Below are positions 24,824 to 32,998 of a stretch of 64,000 nucleotides of DNA, in pieces. The DNA comes from Sinorhizobium fredii USDA 257. Its GTDB lineage: Bacteria; Pseudomonadota; Alphaproteobacteria; Rhizobiales; Rhizobiaceae. Below the pieces are notes generated by a model that saw only the letters and a program-made list of their open reading frames with translations, was not told the DNA's origin and did no database searches. Both the position numbers and the translations under genes were made by a program. The stretch's first letter is position 1. Every line of letters starts with the position of its first letter. Where the stretch lies: positions 806,001 through 870,000 of the forward strand of contig NC_018000.1 of the NCBI RefSeq assembly GCF_000265205.3. Reading direction: 5' to 3'.

Positions 24824-25458
24824 TTTCCGCAAAGCCGTTCTGAAGCTGCCGACCGCCTTGGCGGTAAAGCGCATGCCCACTTCTGTCGGCGGGGGGTCGA
24901 AGCCTTTCCAAGACGAGTCGCCAAAACGACTTCGCGCACGAAGGTCCGCACGTCCTCAGGGCTCTGCGCGACGACGCAGGACAGCCGCGAATCTCCGGCC
25001 GCTGATTCTCCGGGAATCGTCCGGAAAGCCTCCGGCTCCGGCTCGTCGAGCGGCGCTCTGGCCGGACCGAGGCGTGTGCGAAGCAGGCGCCCCGCAGCCC
25101 CGTTGCCCGGTTTTGCCCCCGTTTTGGGCCCTTTTCTGCCTCTTTCTGAAACAAATGCTGCGTTGAACCCCGGTGCTAACCCCCCGTGGCTAAAGGATTT
25201 TCTTAATGGTTTGTTAATGACCTCCGGCCGTCTGGGGCGATTTTGTGTCGTTTCAGCAACAGGGATCAGGGAAGGGCAGCGCAAAGCAGTTGATCTGACA
25301 AGTTGGACATTGCGCGCCCCACCCGGTTTTGTATTTTCAACTCCGGAAGCAAGGGCGGTTGATCGTCCGACTTCTTGAACGTTGGGGATGGGGCAGGGAA
25401 CGCTGTCCTTCAGCAAAGAAACCCAGACCCGTTTGAAACTTTTGACTGGAGGTCAGAA
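24824..25458. other. Long intergenic region, tRNA-Ser to porin gene
   Basis: 635 bases without a credible gene. The first 300 bases are GC-rich. From about 25190 the sequence becomes AT-richer (TTTTCTTAATGGTTTGTTAA) and probably contains the porin promoter and a long 5' leader ending in the GGAGG ribosome site at 25447-25453. Space exists for a small RNA, but no hairpin-plus-T-tract was identified. Confidence 0.4.
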
Positions 25459-26520
25459 ATGAACATCAAGAGCCTTCTTCTCGGCTCCGCTGCTGCTCTC
25501 GCAGCAGTATCCGGCGCTCAGGCTGCCGACGCTATCGTCGCTGCCGAGCCGGAGCCCATGGAATACGTTCGCGTCTGCGACGCCTTCGGCACGGGCTACT
25601 TCTACATCCCGGGCACGGAAACCTGCCTCAAGATCGGCGGCTTCATCCGCGTACAGGGCGACTTCGGCCGTGACGCCGCTGACAACCGTTTCAACCTTGA
25701 AAACGACAACGATGGCGATGGCTTCGCTGACGGTCAGTCCACGTCGGACTGGGATGTCTTCTCCCGCGCTTACATCTCGTTCGACGCCAAGAGCGACACC
25801 GAGTACGGCACGCTCACCGGCTTCTTCGCTGCTGAGTTCAACGCCGACAACGACAGCGACGCTGGCGATAGCCTGATCGACGTCGATGAAGCCTACATCC
25901 AGCTCGGCGGCCTCAAGGCTGGCTTCTTCTACAGCTGGTGGGATAAGGGTCTGAACGGTGAAACCGACTCGATCGGCGAGAACACCGAATTCAACTCGAT
26001 CGCTTACCTCTACGACGGCGGCACCTTCCAGGCTGGTATCGCTGTTGATGAACTCGAAGGCGCTACCACGAAGGCTAATGGTGTTGGCGTTGAAGGTATC
26101 GTTTCCGCTACGCTCGGCGGCGTGAGCTTCGACCTGCTCGGCTCTTTCGACACCGAAGTTGAAGAAGGCGCGATCCGCGCTCTGCTCTCCGCAGACGTTG
26201 GTCCGGGCACCTTCCAGGCCGCTGCTATCTGGGCATCCGACCCGAACGCTTACTGGTCTGACTCCGAGTGGAGCGTTGCTGCTTCGTATGCCTTCCAGGC
26301 AACCGAGAAGTTCAAGATCACCCCCGGCGCCCAGTATTGGGGTGACCTGAACGATGGTGCTGGCGGCTTCGACTCCGGTGACGATCAGTGGCGTGTTGGT
26401 ATCACCACCGATTACCAGATCACCGAAGGCCTCGCTTCGCGCTTCACGATCAACTACACGGATCCGGATAACGCTGAAGAGCAGGTCAGCGGCTTCCTGC
26501 GCCTGCAGCGTGACTTCTAA
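25459..26520 (+). CDS. ropA: Outer-membrane porin, RopA-like
   Basis: Trimeric beta-barrel porin of 353 residues. Signal peptide MNIKSLLLGSAAALAAVSGA ends at AQA-A. The mature N-terminus and ETCLKIGGFIRVQGDFGRD match the alphaproteobacterial porin_2 family; the strand-and-loop pattern continues to the C-terminal SGFLRLQRDF with the terminal phenylalanine required for outer-membrane insertion. Codon use is distinct (many GCT, GTT and CTC codons), as expected for a very highly expressed gene. GGAGG precedes the ATG, and a strong terminator follows. Monocistronic. Confidence 0.93.
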   Translation: MNIKSLLLGSAAALAAVSGAQAADAIVAAEPEPMEYVRVCDAFGTGYFYIPGTETCLKIGGFIRVQGDFGRDAADNRFNLENDNDGDGFADGQSTSDWDVFSRAYISFDAKSDTEYGTLTGFFAAEFNADNDSDAGDSLIDVDEAYIQLGGLKAGFFYSWWDKGLNGETDSIGENTEFNSIAYLYDGGTFQAGIAVDELEGATTKANGVGVEGIVSATLGGVSFDLLGSFDTEVEEGAIRALLSADVGPGTFQAAAIWASDPNAYWSDSEWSVAASYAFQATEKFKITPGAQYWGDLNDGAGGFDSGDDQWRVGITTDYQITEGLASRFTINYTDPDNAEEQVSGFLRLQRDF

Positions 26521-26545
26521 TCTGACCTGACCTCGGTCAGTAGGG

Positions 26546-26576
26546 AAAAGCCCGGCTCTTGAGCCGGGCTTTTTCT
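26546..26576 (+). terminator. Rho-independent terminator of the porin gene
   Basis: Stem AAAGCCCGGCTC / GAGCCGGGCTTT with a two-base loop (26547-26572), followed by TTCTTT. Confidence 0.9.
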
Positions 26577-26669
26577 TTATGCGCTTTGTGTAGGGAAGCT
26601 GCGACGCGGAACGAGATTCCATCTTGCCGCTGGGCAAGCGCGCCAGTTCGGGGACCATTGGGATCTTGC

Positions 26670-27569
26670 TTAGCCTTGAATAAAGGCGGCGATCTCGTTT
26701 CGGAGGCCATTGAGGTGCAGGAGCGGCGCGTGGCCCTGGCCGGGAGCGGTGACTGCAACCAGGCCGGGGTGTCGCCGCGCCATTTCCCGGACGGAAGACT
26801 CGCTGAGCAACCGCGAATATTCGCCCCGGACAACCATCATCGGTACGCCTGCGAAAGCCTCGAATTGCGGCCACAGCGACGGCAGCACGGCTTCGCTGGT
26901 GAGGCCTTGCAGTTGCGCTGCGATCTCCGGGTCGAAATCTGCGATCGGAACTCCGCCTTCATCCCGATAGATCGCTTCGGCCATTTCTCGCCAGTCCTGT
27001 GGTCGGAGAGTGGGAAAGTCTGCTCCGTGCTCGCGCTGCAGGAAGCTTGGAGCCTCCGCCCAGTTACTCGGGCTCGCCGGATCATTGAGGTAGTCCCTGA
27101 TCCTCAGCAGCCCGTCGATCTCGATTACCGGACCGATGTCATTGAGCACGACACGGGCGATGAGGGCAGGGGCTGACATGATGAGGTGATGCAGGATGAG
27201 GCCGCCCCGCGACGTGCCGATGAAGGTCGCCTTGCTCATGCCGAAATGCGCGCAGGCCGCGATGACATCCCCTGCCTCGACGGCGATCGCGTAACGGCTC
27301 TTGTCGCTGTCGCGCTCCGACTGTCCCCGGCCGCGATAGTCGAGCGTGACAACGGGATAAGCACCGCCGTCGGGCGAGGCAAGGAAAGCTGCCAGACGAT
27401 GAAAATCGCGGCTGTTGCGCGTCAGTCCGGGCAAGCAGACGATGGGCGTCTTCTCATCGCGCCCTATGCCATCGCTGCCGTAGCGTCTGCCATAGAGCCT
27501 GAGGCCGTCCCTTGCGTGAAAATAGTGCTCCCGAAACACCTGTTCCTCACGCACCAGATGCTCTCGCAT
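26670..27569 (-). CDS. Alpha/beta hydrolase
   Basis: Hydrolase of 299 residues with the canonical alpha/beta fold. The oxyanion strand PIVCLPGLTRNS precedes the nucleophile elbow FIGTSRGGLI (Ser in GTSRGG), and the catalytic histidine is in APGQGHAPLL. N-terminal DGLRLYGRRYGSD is common in esterase-like members. Substrate unknown. The lytic transglycosylase gene lies downstream (55 bp) on the same strand and may be co-transcribed. Confidence 0.85.
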   Translation of the reverse strand: MREHLVREEQVFREHYFHARDGLRLYGRRYGSDGIGRDEKTPIVCLPGLTRNSRDFHRLAAFLASPDGGAYPVVTLDYRGRGQSERDSDKSRYAIAVEAGDVIAACAHFGMSKATFIGTSRGGLILHHLIMSAPALIARVVLNDIGPVIEIDGLLRIRDYLNDPASPSNWAEAPSFLQREHGADFPTLRPQDWREMAEAIYRDEGGVPIADFDPEIAAQLQGLTSEAVLPSLWPQFEAFAGVPMMVVRGEYSRLLSESSVREMARRHPGLVAVTAPGQGHAPLLHLNGLRNEIAAFIQG

Positions 27570-27624
27570 GGCTCCACCTTCGCTTACATTGCCGGAGATT
27601 GCCCTTGCCTGCGGGGGCTGCCGC

Positions 27625-29691
27625 TCAGGAAGGGTTGCGGCCCATCCTCAGGTCGGCGACGATGTCCGCCTGCTGCCCAAGTCGGGATTTGTAGACCTGG
27701 TAATTCTCCATCACCCGCTGAACATAGTTGCGCGTTTCCTGAAAGGGAATGCGCTCGATCCAGTCGACCACCTCGTCGATCGGCTTGCCGCGCGGGTCGC
27801 CGTAGCGCGCCAGCCATTCCGGGACGCGGCCGGGGCCGGCATTGTAGGCGATGAATGTCAGGATGTAGGAGCCGCCAAAACTGTCGATCTGCTCGCCGAG
27901 ATAATGCGAACCGAGCGTGGCGTTGTACCCGGCGTCCGTCGTCAGGCGGTCCTTGGAATAGGCAAGGCCGTAGCGGCTGGCGACGCCCTTGGCGGTCGCC
28001 GGCAGAAGCTGCAGCAGGCCGCGGGCATTGGCCGCCGAAACTGCGGCCGGATTGAAGGCGCTTTCCTGCCGGGCGATGGCGTAAGCAAGTGCCTTTCCGG
28101 CGCCGCTGATATTGGCGTCCGACGGAATGACGCCGAGTGGAAAGGCAAGCGCGGCGACATCGATGCCGCGGCCGAAGGCGATCTTGCCGATCTGCAGGGA
28201 CAGCTGATGATTACCCGCCTTTTCCGCTCGTGCCGAGAGAATGGCGAGTTCACCGGGGCTGGCGAGGTCCTCGGCGAGCGCCCGGTAGAGGCTCTCCGCT
28301 CGCCAGCCGTGGCCGGCAGCTTCCAGCCGTTCAATCGCCCGAACGGCTTCGCGGCCTTCCAGCCGCGCGCGCTCCTCCGCGGTCGGCGAGGGATAGGCGA
28401 CGTTGAGGATTGGGCGCCCGAGCCGCGCCGCAGCGAGCTGCCCGTAGAATGTAGCGGGATAGCGGGCCGCATTGGCAAAATATTCGTCCGAACGCCCGGG
28501 ACCGCCGGCCTCGGCGGCACGTCCCAGCCAATACCAGGCCCGCGAGGCCGAAATCGGCCGGCTGGACGCCTCGAGGATCTTGCGAAAGTGGCGTGCCGCG
28601 GTCGTTGAATCTTCCAGTCCGCGGAGCGCGTACCATCCGGCGTGGAATTCGGCATCCACGATGTCGGTCGCCTCGGTTGCGGCGTGGTGGGCGGCAACCC
28701 GGTAGGCGCCGCGGAAGTCGCCCTTGTCGAGCAGGCCCCGGCTGACGATCCTTTGTTCCGTCCACCATTCGCCGGGATCGACGAGGGCATTGCTGTCCTT
28801 CGGCGCCAAAGCGAGAAGCTTTGCCGCTTCCTGGAACTTCTCCTGCTTGCGCAGGTGCTCGATGCGCACGAAGAGATGGGCAGGATTGTCGCGCCAGGAT
28901 GGATCGATCGCTGCGATCAGCGCCGCCGCCTTGCCATTGCCGCGGATGACCGCAGCCCAGGCCCTGTAGAGCGATTGCGCCTTGCCCAGTTCGCTGAACC
29001 GCTGCGCCTGCTCGACGCGGCCGCGGTAAAGAAGCATCTCCATGCGGCGCCTGTGGTCGGCGGTTGTAAGCAAAGAGGAGAATTCCGAAAGAATCTTGCT
29101 TTCCATCCCTCTGTCCAGCACCTCCTTGGACCAGACGGCTCGGAGGTGCTGCGTGGCCGCGCCGCTTTTTCCCTCGGCGGTGAGCGCGCGTGCGAGAACG
29201 ATGGCGCCGTCGGCCGTTTCGGGCCGGGTCGAGCCGAATGCGGCGATTATGTCCACCGGACGCGGATTTTCGCGGGAAAGGGCGCGTTCGGAATGGGCGC
29301 GCAGCGTCTTCAAGCCGGGCCAGCCCTGAAGCTCGCGCTGCGCTTCGGCGATTTCGTAAGAGGGGATGTCCTTCTGCCCGGAGACGGCGATCGCCCAGGT
29401 GAGGATATGCCGGTCGAGCGTTCCCGCACCCATTCGGTTGCGGATGGTGATCGCCTCGGTCGGCCTGCGATCGGACAGCGCGTCGAGCCCGGCCTTCAGA
29501 TCTGCCGCGACAGGCGCGACCGCGGCCCGTATGGCTCCGGTGACCTCGTTGGCCACCACGCGTCCCGATTTGCTGGTAGCGCCGGGCTTGCCCGTCGGTA
29601 CGGGCATGCGGGTCTCGGCTGCGAGGGCGGAGGACGCCAGCATCGCGGCACCGAGAATGGCGGCGACAGGCAGAAAGAGTGGTCCGCGCAT
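27625..29691 (-). CDS. slt: Soluble lytic murein transglycosylase
   Basis: Periplasmic enzyme of 688 residues cleaving peptidoglycan to 1,6-anhydro products. Signal peptide MRGPLFLPVAAILGAAMLAS. A long alpha-superhelical region (about 60-500) precedes the SLT domain: AYAIARQESAFNPAAVS carries the catalytic glutamate, followed by ARGLLQLLPATAKGVA and TFIAYNAGPGRVPEW. The ATG at 29691 was chosen because a start further upstream would put 36 residues ahead of the signal peptide. Divergent from dapA. Confidence 0.92.
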   Translation of the reverse strand: MRGPLFLPVAAILGAAMLASSALAAETRMPVPTGKPGATSKSGRVVANEVTGAIRAAVAPVAADLKAGLDALSDRRPTEAITIRNRMGAGTLDRHILTWAIAVSGQKDIPSYEIAEAQRELQGWPGLKTLRAHSERALSRENPRPVDIIAAFGSTRPETADGAIVLARALTAEGKSGAATQHLRAVWSKEVLDRGMESKILSEFSSLLTTADHRRRMEMLLYRGRVEQAQRFSELGKAQSLYRAWAAVIRGNGKAAALIAAIDPSWRDNPAHLFVRIEHLRKQEKFQEAAKLLALAPKDSNALVDPGEWWTEQRIVSRGLLDKGDFRGAYRVAAHHAATEATDIVDAEFHAGWYALRGLEDSTTAARHFRKILEASSRPISASRAWYWLGRAAEAGGPGRSDEYFANAARYPATFYGQLAAARLGRPILNVAYPSPTAEERARLEGREAVRAIERLEAAGHGWRAESLYRALAEDLASPGELAILSARAEKAGNHQLSLQIGKIAFGRGIDVAALAFPLGVIPSDANISGAGKALAYAIARQESAFNPAAVSAANARGLLQLLPATAKGVASRYGLAYSKDRLTTDAGYNATLGSHYLGEQIDSFGGSYILTFIAYNAGPGRVPEWLARYGDPRGKPIDEVVDWIERIPFQETRNYVQRVMENYQVYKSRLGQQADIVADLRMGRNPS

Positions 29692-29981
29692 CAAGCCCCG
29701 TGCTTCCCCGTTTCTCTCAACTTCATTAGCTGCCGGATTCTCTAACGAAAAGTTAGCGGGCATCCGCCATCGACGCAATCGCCGGCAAAAGCCCGCCATC
29801 GTGCATCCCTGCCGTTTGCGACGCGCATCGAGCGGTCCAATTGCAAGAAATCTGGCAGGAAATGCGCCTCTCCGACGCTTGCCGCGGCCATGTCACATGA
29901 TTATGGTGCGGCAGTTTCTAACCGTCGATTGCGGCCAAAGCGTGGGCGTGTGTTTGCCCCTTCAGCCGTCAGGAGTTGTGC

Positions 29982-30866
29982 ATGTTCAAGGGTTCCATTC
30001 CCGCACTCGTAACCCCGTTCACGTCCACCGGCGCGGTGGATGCGGCAAGTTTCGTCGCGCATGTGGAATGGCAGATAAAAGAGGGTAGCCACGGCCTGGT
30101 GCCGGTGGGCACGACCGGTGAATCGCCGACCCTTTCGCACGACGAACACAAGCAGGTGGTGGAGCTCTGCGTCGAAGCGGCGGCGCGTCGCGTGCCGGTG
30201 ATCGCCGGCGCCGGCTCGAACAACACGACTGAGGCGGTCGAACTTGCACAGCACGCAGAGAACGCTGGCGCGGATGCCATTCTGGTGGTGACGCCGTACT
30301 ACAACAAGCCGACGCAGAAGGGGCTCTTCGCTCACTATGCCGCGATTGCCGAAAGCGTGAAGCTGCCGATCGTCATCTACAACATTCCGGGCCGCTCGGT
30401 GGTCGACATGAGCGTCGAAACCATGGCCGCGCTGGCAAAGGCCTATCCGACGATCATCGGTGTCAAGGACGCGACCGGCAAGATCGAGCGCGTTTCCGAG
30501 CAGCGCATGGCCTGCGGCAAGAGTTTCGTCCAGCTTTCCGGTGAGGATGCGACGGCGCTCGGCTTCAACGCCCATGGCGGCGTCGGCTGCATCTCCGTGA
30601 CGGCGAATGTCGCACCGCGCCTCTGCGCCGAATTCCAGGAGGCGACCCTTGCCGGCGACTACGCCAAGGCGCTGGAATATCAAGACAAGTTGATGCCGCT
30701 CCACAAGGCTATCTTCATGGAGCCTGGCCTCTGCGGGGCCAAATTTGCGCTTCATCGTCTCGGGCGAATGAGCCGTGCCGTGCGCTCGCCCCTGCTGCCG
30801 ACGCTCGAGCCGGCGACCGAAGCAGCCATCGATGCAGCGCTCAGGCATGCGGGATTGATGAGCTGA
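29982..30866 (+). CDS. dapA: 4-hydroxy-tetrahydrodipicolinate synthase
   Basis: Condenses pyruvate with aspartate semialdehyde, the first committed step to lysine and diaminopimelate. The 294-residue TIM barrel shows [17 protein letters not shown] (pyruvate loop), [13 protein letters not shown] (catalytic tyrosine) and [13 protein letters not shown] (Schiff-base lysine). ATG 29982 is the standard [13 protein letters not shown] start; an upstream GTG-like start adds only two residues. The stop overlaps the smpB start by one base, so dapA-smpB is an operon. Confidence 0.97.
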   Translation: MFKGSIPALVTPFTSTGAVDAASFVAHVEWQIKEGSHGLVPVGTTGESPTLSHDEHKQVVELCVEAAARRVPVIAGAGSNNTTEAVELAQHAENAGADAILVVTPYYNKPTQKGLFAHYAAIAESVKLPIVIYNIPGRSVVDMSVETMAALAKAYPTIIGVKDATGKIERVSEQRMACGKSFVQLSGEDATALGFNAHGGVGCISVTANVAPRLCAEFQEATLAGDYAKALEYQDKLMPLHKAIFMEPGLCGAKFALHRLGRMSRAVRSPLLPTLEPATEAAIDAALRHAGLMS

Positions 30867-31345
30867 TGGCACCCAAGGGCAGCGAGCGGACGGTCAGGAA
30901 AGTGGTGGCGGAGAACCGCAAGGCCCGCTTCAACTACGAGATCGTCGACACCTACGAGGCCGGTCTTGTGTTGACCGGCACGGAGGTCAAGTCGTTGCGC
31001 GAGGGTAAGGCCAATATCGCGGAATCCTACGCCACCGACGAAGGCGGCGAGATCTGGCTGATCAATTCCTACCTGCCGGAATATCTTCAGGCCAATCGCT
31101 TCAACCACGAGACCCGGCGCCGCCGCAAATTGCTGTTGTCGAAGCGCGAGGTGAACCGGCTGCAGGGCGCGGTCAATCGCGAGGGCATGTCGCTCATTCC
31201 GCTCAAGATCTACTTCAACGAGCGGGGACGGGCGAAACTGGAACTGGCGCTCGGCAAGGGCAAGAAGCTGCACGACAAGCGCGAGACGTCCAAGGAGCGC
31301 GATTGGAACCGGCAGAAGAACCGCCTGCTGAAGGAGCGCGGCTGA
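30866..31345 (+). CDS. smpB: SsrA-binding protein
   Basis: Partner of tmRNA in ribosome rescue; 159 residues. Landmarks are [13 protein letters not shown] at the N-terminus, [17 protein letters not shown], and the basic C-terminal tail [19 protein letters not shown] that enters the empty mRNA channel. Its start overlaps the dapA stop (TGATG). No ssrA gene was recognised in the window. Confidence 0.97.
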   Translation: MAPKGSERTVRKVVAENRKARFNYEIVDTYEAGLVLTGTEVKSLREGKANIAESYATDEGGEIWLINSYLPEYLQANRFNHETRRRRKLLLSKREVNRLQGAVNREGMSLIPLKIYFNERGRAKLELALGKGKKLHDKRETSKERDWNRQKNRLLKERG

Positions 31346-31448
31346 GTCGCTGCCACGCCGCCTTCCGTCCGCGACGCGACCCAATCCGCGGCGTGCCGCT
31401 TGGGTGGAGGGCCGGGGGCAGATCGACCGGGATTCGAACGGGGTTCTA

Positions 31449-32027
31449 TTAAAGCTCGGCGTCGTTGGAGACGGGCTCGGGCGGGCGCGGCATGCGTTCG
31501 GACGGCTCGCGGCCGATCTCGCCCCTGAGCGTTGCCAGATCGATGAAGTGGTCGGCCTGGCGGCGCAGGTCGTCGGCGATCATCGGCGGCTGCGTCGACA
31601 TCGTCGAGACGACGGAAACCTTGCGTCCCTTGCGCTGCAGCGCCTCGACAAGCGTGGTGAAATCGCCGTCGCCCGAGAAGATCACCAGATGGTCGACGGT
31701 TTCGGATTGCTCCATGGCGTCGATCGCCAACTCTATATCCATGTTGCCCTTGATCTTGCGCCGTCCGAGCGAGTCCGTGAACTCCTTCGCCGGTTTGGTG
31801 ACGACCTTGTAGCCGTTGTAATCCAGCCAATCGATCAATGGGCGGATCGAGGAGTATTCCTGGTCCTCGATAAGTGCGGTGTAATAGTAAGCGCGCAGCA
31901 GGTAGCCACGTTTCTGGAACGCCTTCAGCAGCTTTCTGTAATCGATGTCGAAGCCCAAGCTCTTAGAGGCGGCGTAGAGATTGGCGCCGTCGATGAAAAG
32001 AGCGATTTTTTCGCGAGGATCGAACAT
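31449..32027 (-). CDS. NYN-domain (LabA/DUF88) protein, putative RNase
   Basis: PIN-like NYN domain of 192 residues. Acidic metal-site motifs are IALFIDGANLY, GNMDIELAIDAM and VIFSGDGDFTTLV, all complete, so nuclease activity is plausible. The start MFDPREK at 32027 has AAAGGAAA upstream; a start at 32045 would add six residues without a ribosome site. Convergent with smpB and divergent from rpoZ. The C-terminal tail is proline-rich. Confidence 0.85.
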   Translation of the reverse strand: MFDPREKIALFIDGANLYAASKSLGFDIDYRKLLKAFQKRGYLLRAYYYTALIEDQEYSSIRPLIDWLDYNGYKVVTKPAKEFTDSLGRRKIKGNMDIELAIDAMEQSETVDHLVIFSGDGDFTTLVEALQRKGRKVSVVSTMSTQPPMIADDLRRQADHFIDLATLRGEIGREPSERMPRPPEPVSNDAEL

Positions 32028-32099
32028 CGTAATTTCCTTTTCCATGCCCTGCGCATTATAGCGAACCGCCCTTGCGGAAGTGCGCAGAAAATAGGTGCA

Positions 32100-32135
32100 T
32101 TACATTAATAATTGCTGATATTGCAAATAATGTAA
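32100..32135. promoter_or_regulatory. Inverted repeat in the AT-rich NYN/rpoZ intergenic region
   Basis: TTACATTA (32100-32107) and TAATGTAA (32128-32135) with secondary symmetry ATTGC/GCAAA inside. It lies 73 bases upstream of the NYN start and 355 before rpoZ, in the most AT-rich stretch nearby. It could be an operator for either gene. The rest of the gap 32136-32490 holds no gene; the rpoZ promoter is presumably there. Confidence 0.4.
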
Positions 32136-32490
32136 GTTATGCCACGCATTAATCCAAGCGACGTACGATGCATATAGCAAGTTTTAGCAGTTGCTCCAGT
32201 TGATCCACACTTCAATTTACGATTGCTGGTGGAGATTTCCGAGGACGCCGCCTGAAATACAATCCATATCTGTAGCCTTCGGCCGGGTCGGGGAAATGTC
32301 GTATTCTAACATGGGGCTGGGAAGATGTGAGCGCCGGGCGCAGGAAAAACTTGAACTTGTGCTGTTTTGATTGTATCCGGGCGACTAATTCCAGAAATCG
32401 GAGCTGCACGTGCCGTCCTGTCGCGGCGTTCCGGTTTCGTGTCGTTAATCATGCCGCGGCAGCCGCCGCGCTCTCGCAAAGGACAAGGCC

Positions 32491-32895
32491 ATGGCCCGCG
32501 TCACCGTCGAAGACTGCATCGACAAGGTCGAAAACCGTTTCGAACTCGTCCTGCTAGCCAGCCACCGCGCACGCCTAATCTCGCAGGGCGCCCCCATCAC
32601 GATCGACCGCGACAATGACAAGAATCCGGTTGTTGCGCTGCGCGAGATCGCCGATGAGACGCTGTCGCCGGGCGATCTCAAGGAAGATCTGATCCATTCC
32701 CTGCAGAAGCATGTGGAAGTGGACGAGCCGGAGCCCGATGCGGCCGCCATCGCCCAATCGGAACCTGCCGCTTTTGCGGAGGCTGCGGAAGAGGAGGACC
32801 AGCCGGAGGCGCTAACCTTCGATCGCATGTCGGAAGAGGAACTGTTGGCCGGCATCGAAGGGCTGGTACCTCCGGAAAAGAGCGACGACTACTGA
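32491..32895 (+). CDS. rpoZ: RNA polymerase omega subunit
   Basis: Small RNA polymerase subunit (134 residues), assembly factor for beta-prime and part of the ppGpp site 1. Conserved [20 protein letters not shown] and the [16 protein letters not shown] segment are present. The acidic C-terminal extension ([10 protein letters not shown]...) is usual in alphaproteobacteria. It is followed by a strong terminator and then rel, so the two ppGpp-related genes are neighbours with separate transcription likely. Confidence 0.96.
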   Translation: MARVTVEDCIDKVENRFELVLLASHRARLISQGAPITIDRDNDKNPVVALREIADETLSPGDLKEDLIHSLQKHVEVDEPEPDAAAIAQSEPAAFAEAAEEEDQPEALTFDRMSEEELLAGIEGLVPPEKSDDY

Positions 32896-32936
32896 GATCC
32901 GTTCGCGAACAGCCGTTCCAAACGTGTTTCGAAGCA

Positions 32937-32967
32937 GTGCGCCACTCATATGATTGGCGCACTTTTT
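32937..32967 (+). terminator. Rho-independent terminator after rpoZ
   Basis: Stem GTGCGCCA / TGGCGCAC (32937-32944, 32955-32962) with a ten-base loop, then TTTTTG. Confidence 0.88.
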
Positions 32968-32998
32968 GTTTGTCTGACTGTCATGGAGCTGCCTGCGG

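Noticed and set aside
31346..31448. Possible tmRNA piece next to smpB
   Set aside because: A GATTCGAAC run resembles a T arm, but no acceptor stem, tag ORF or CCA could be fitted.
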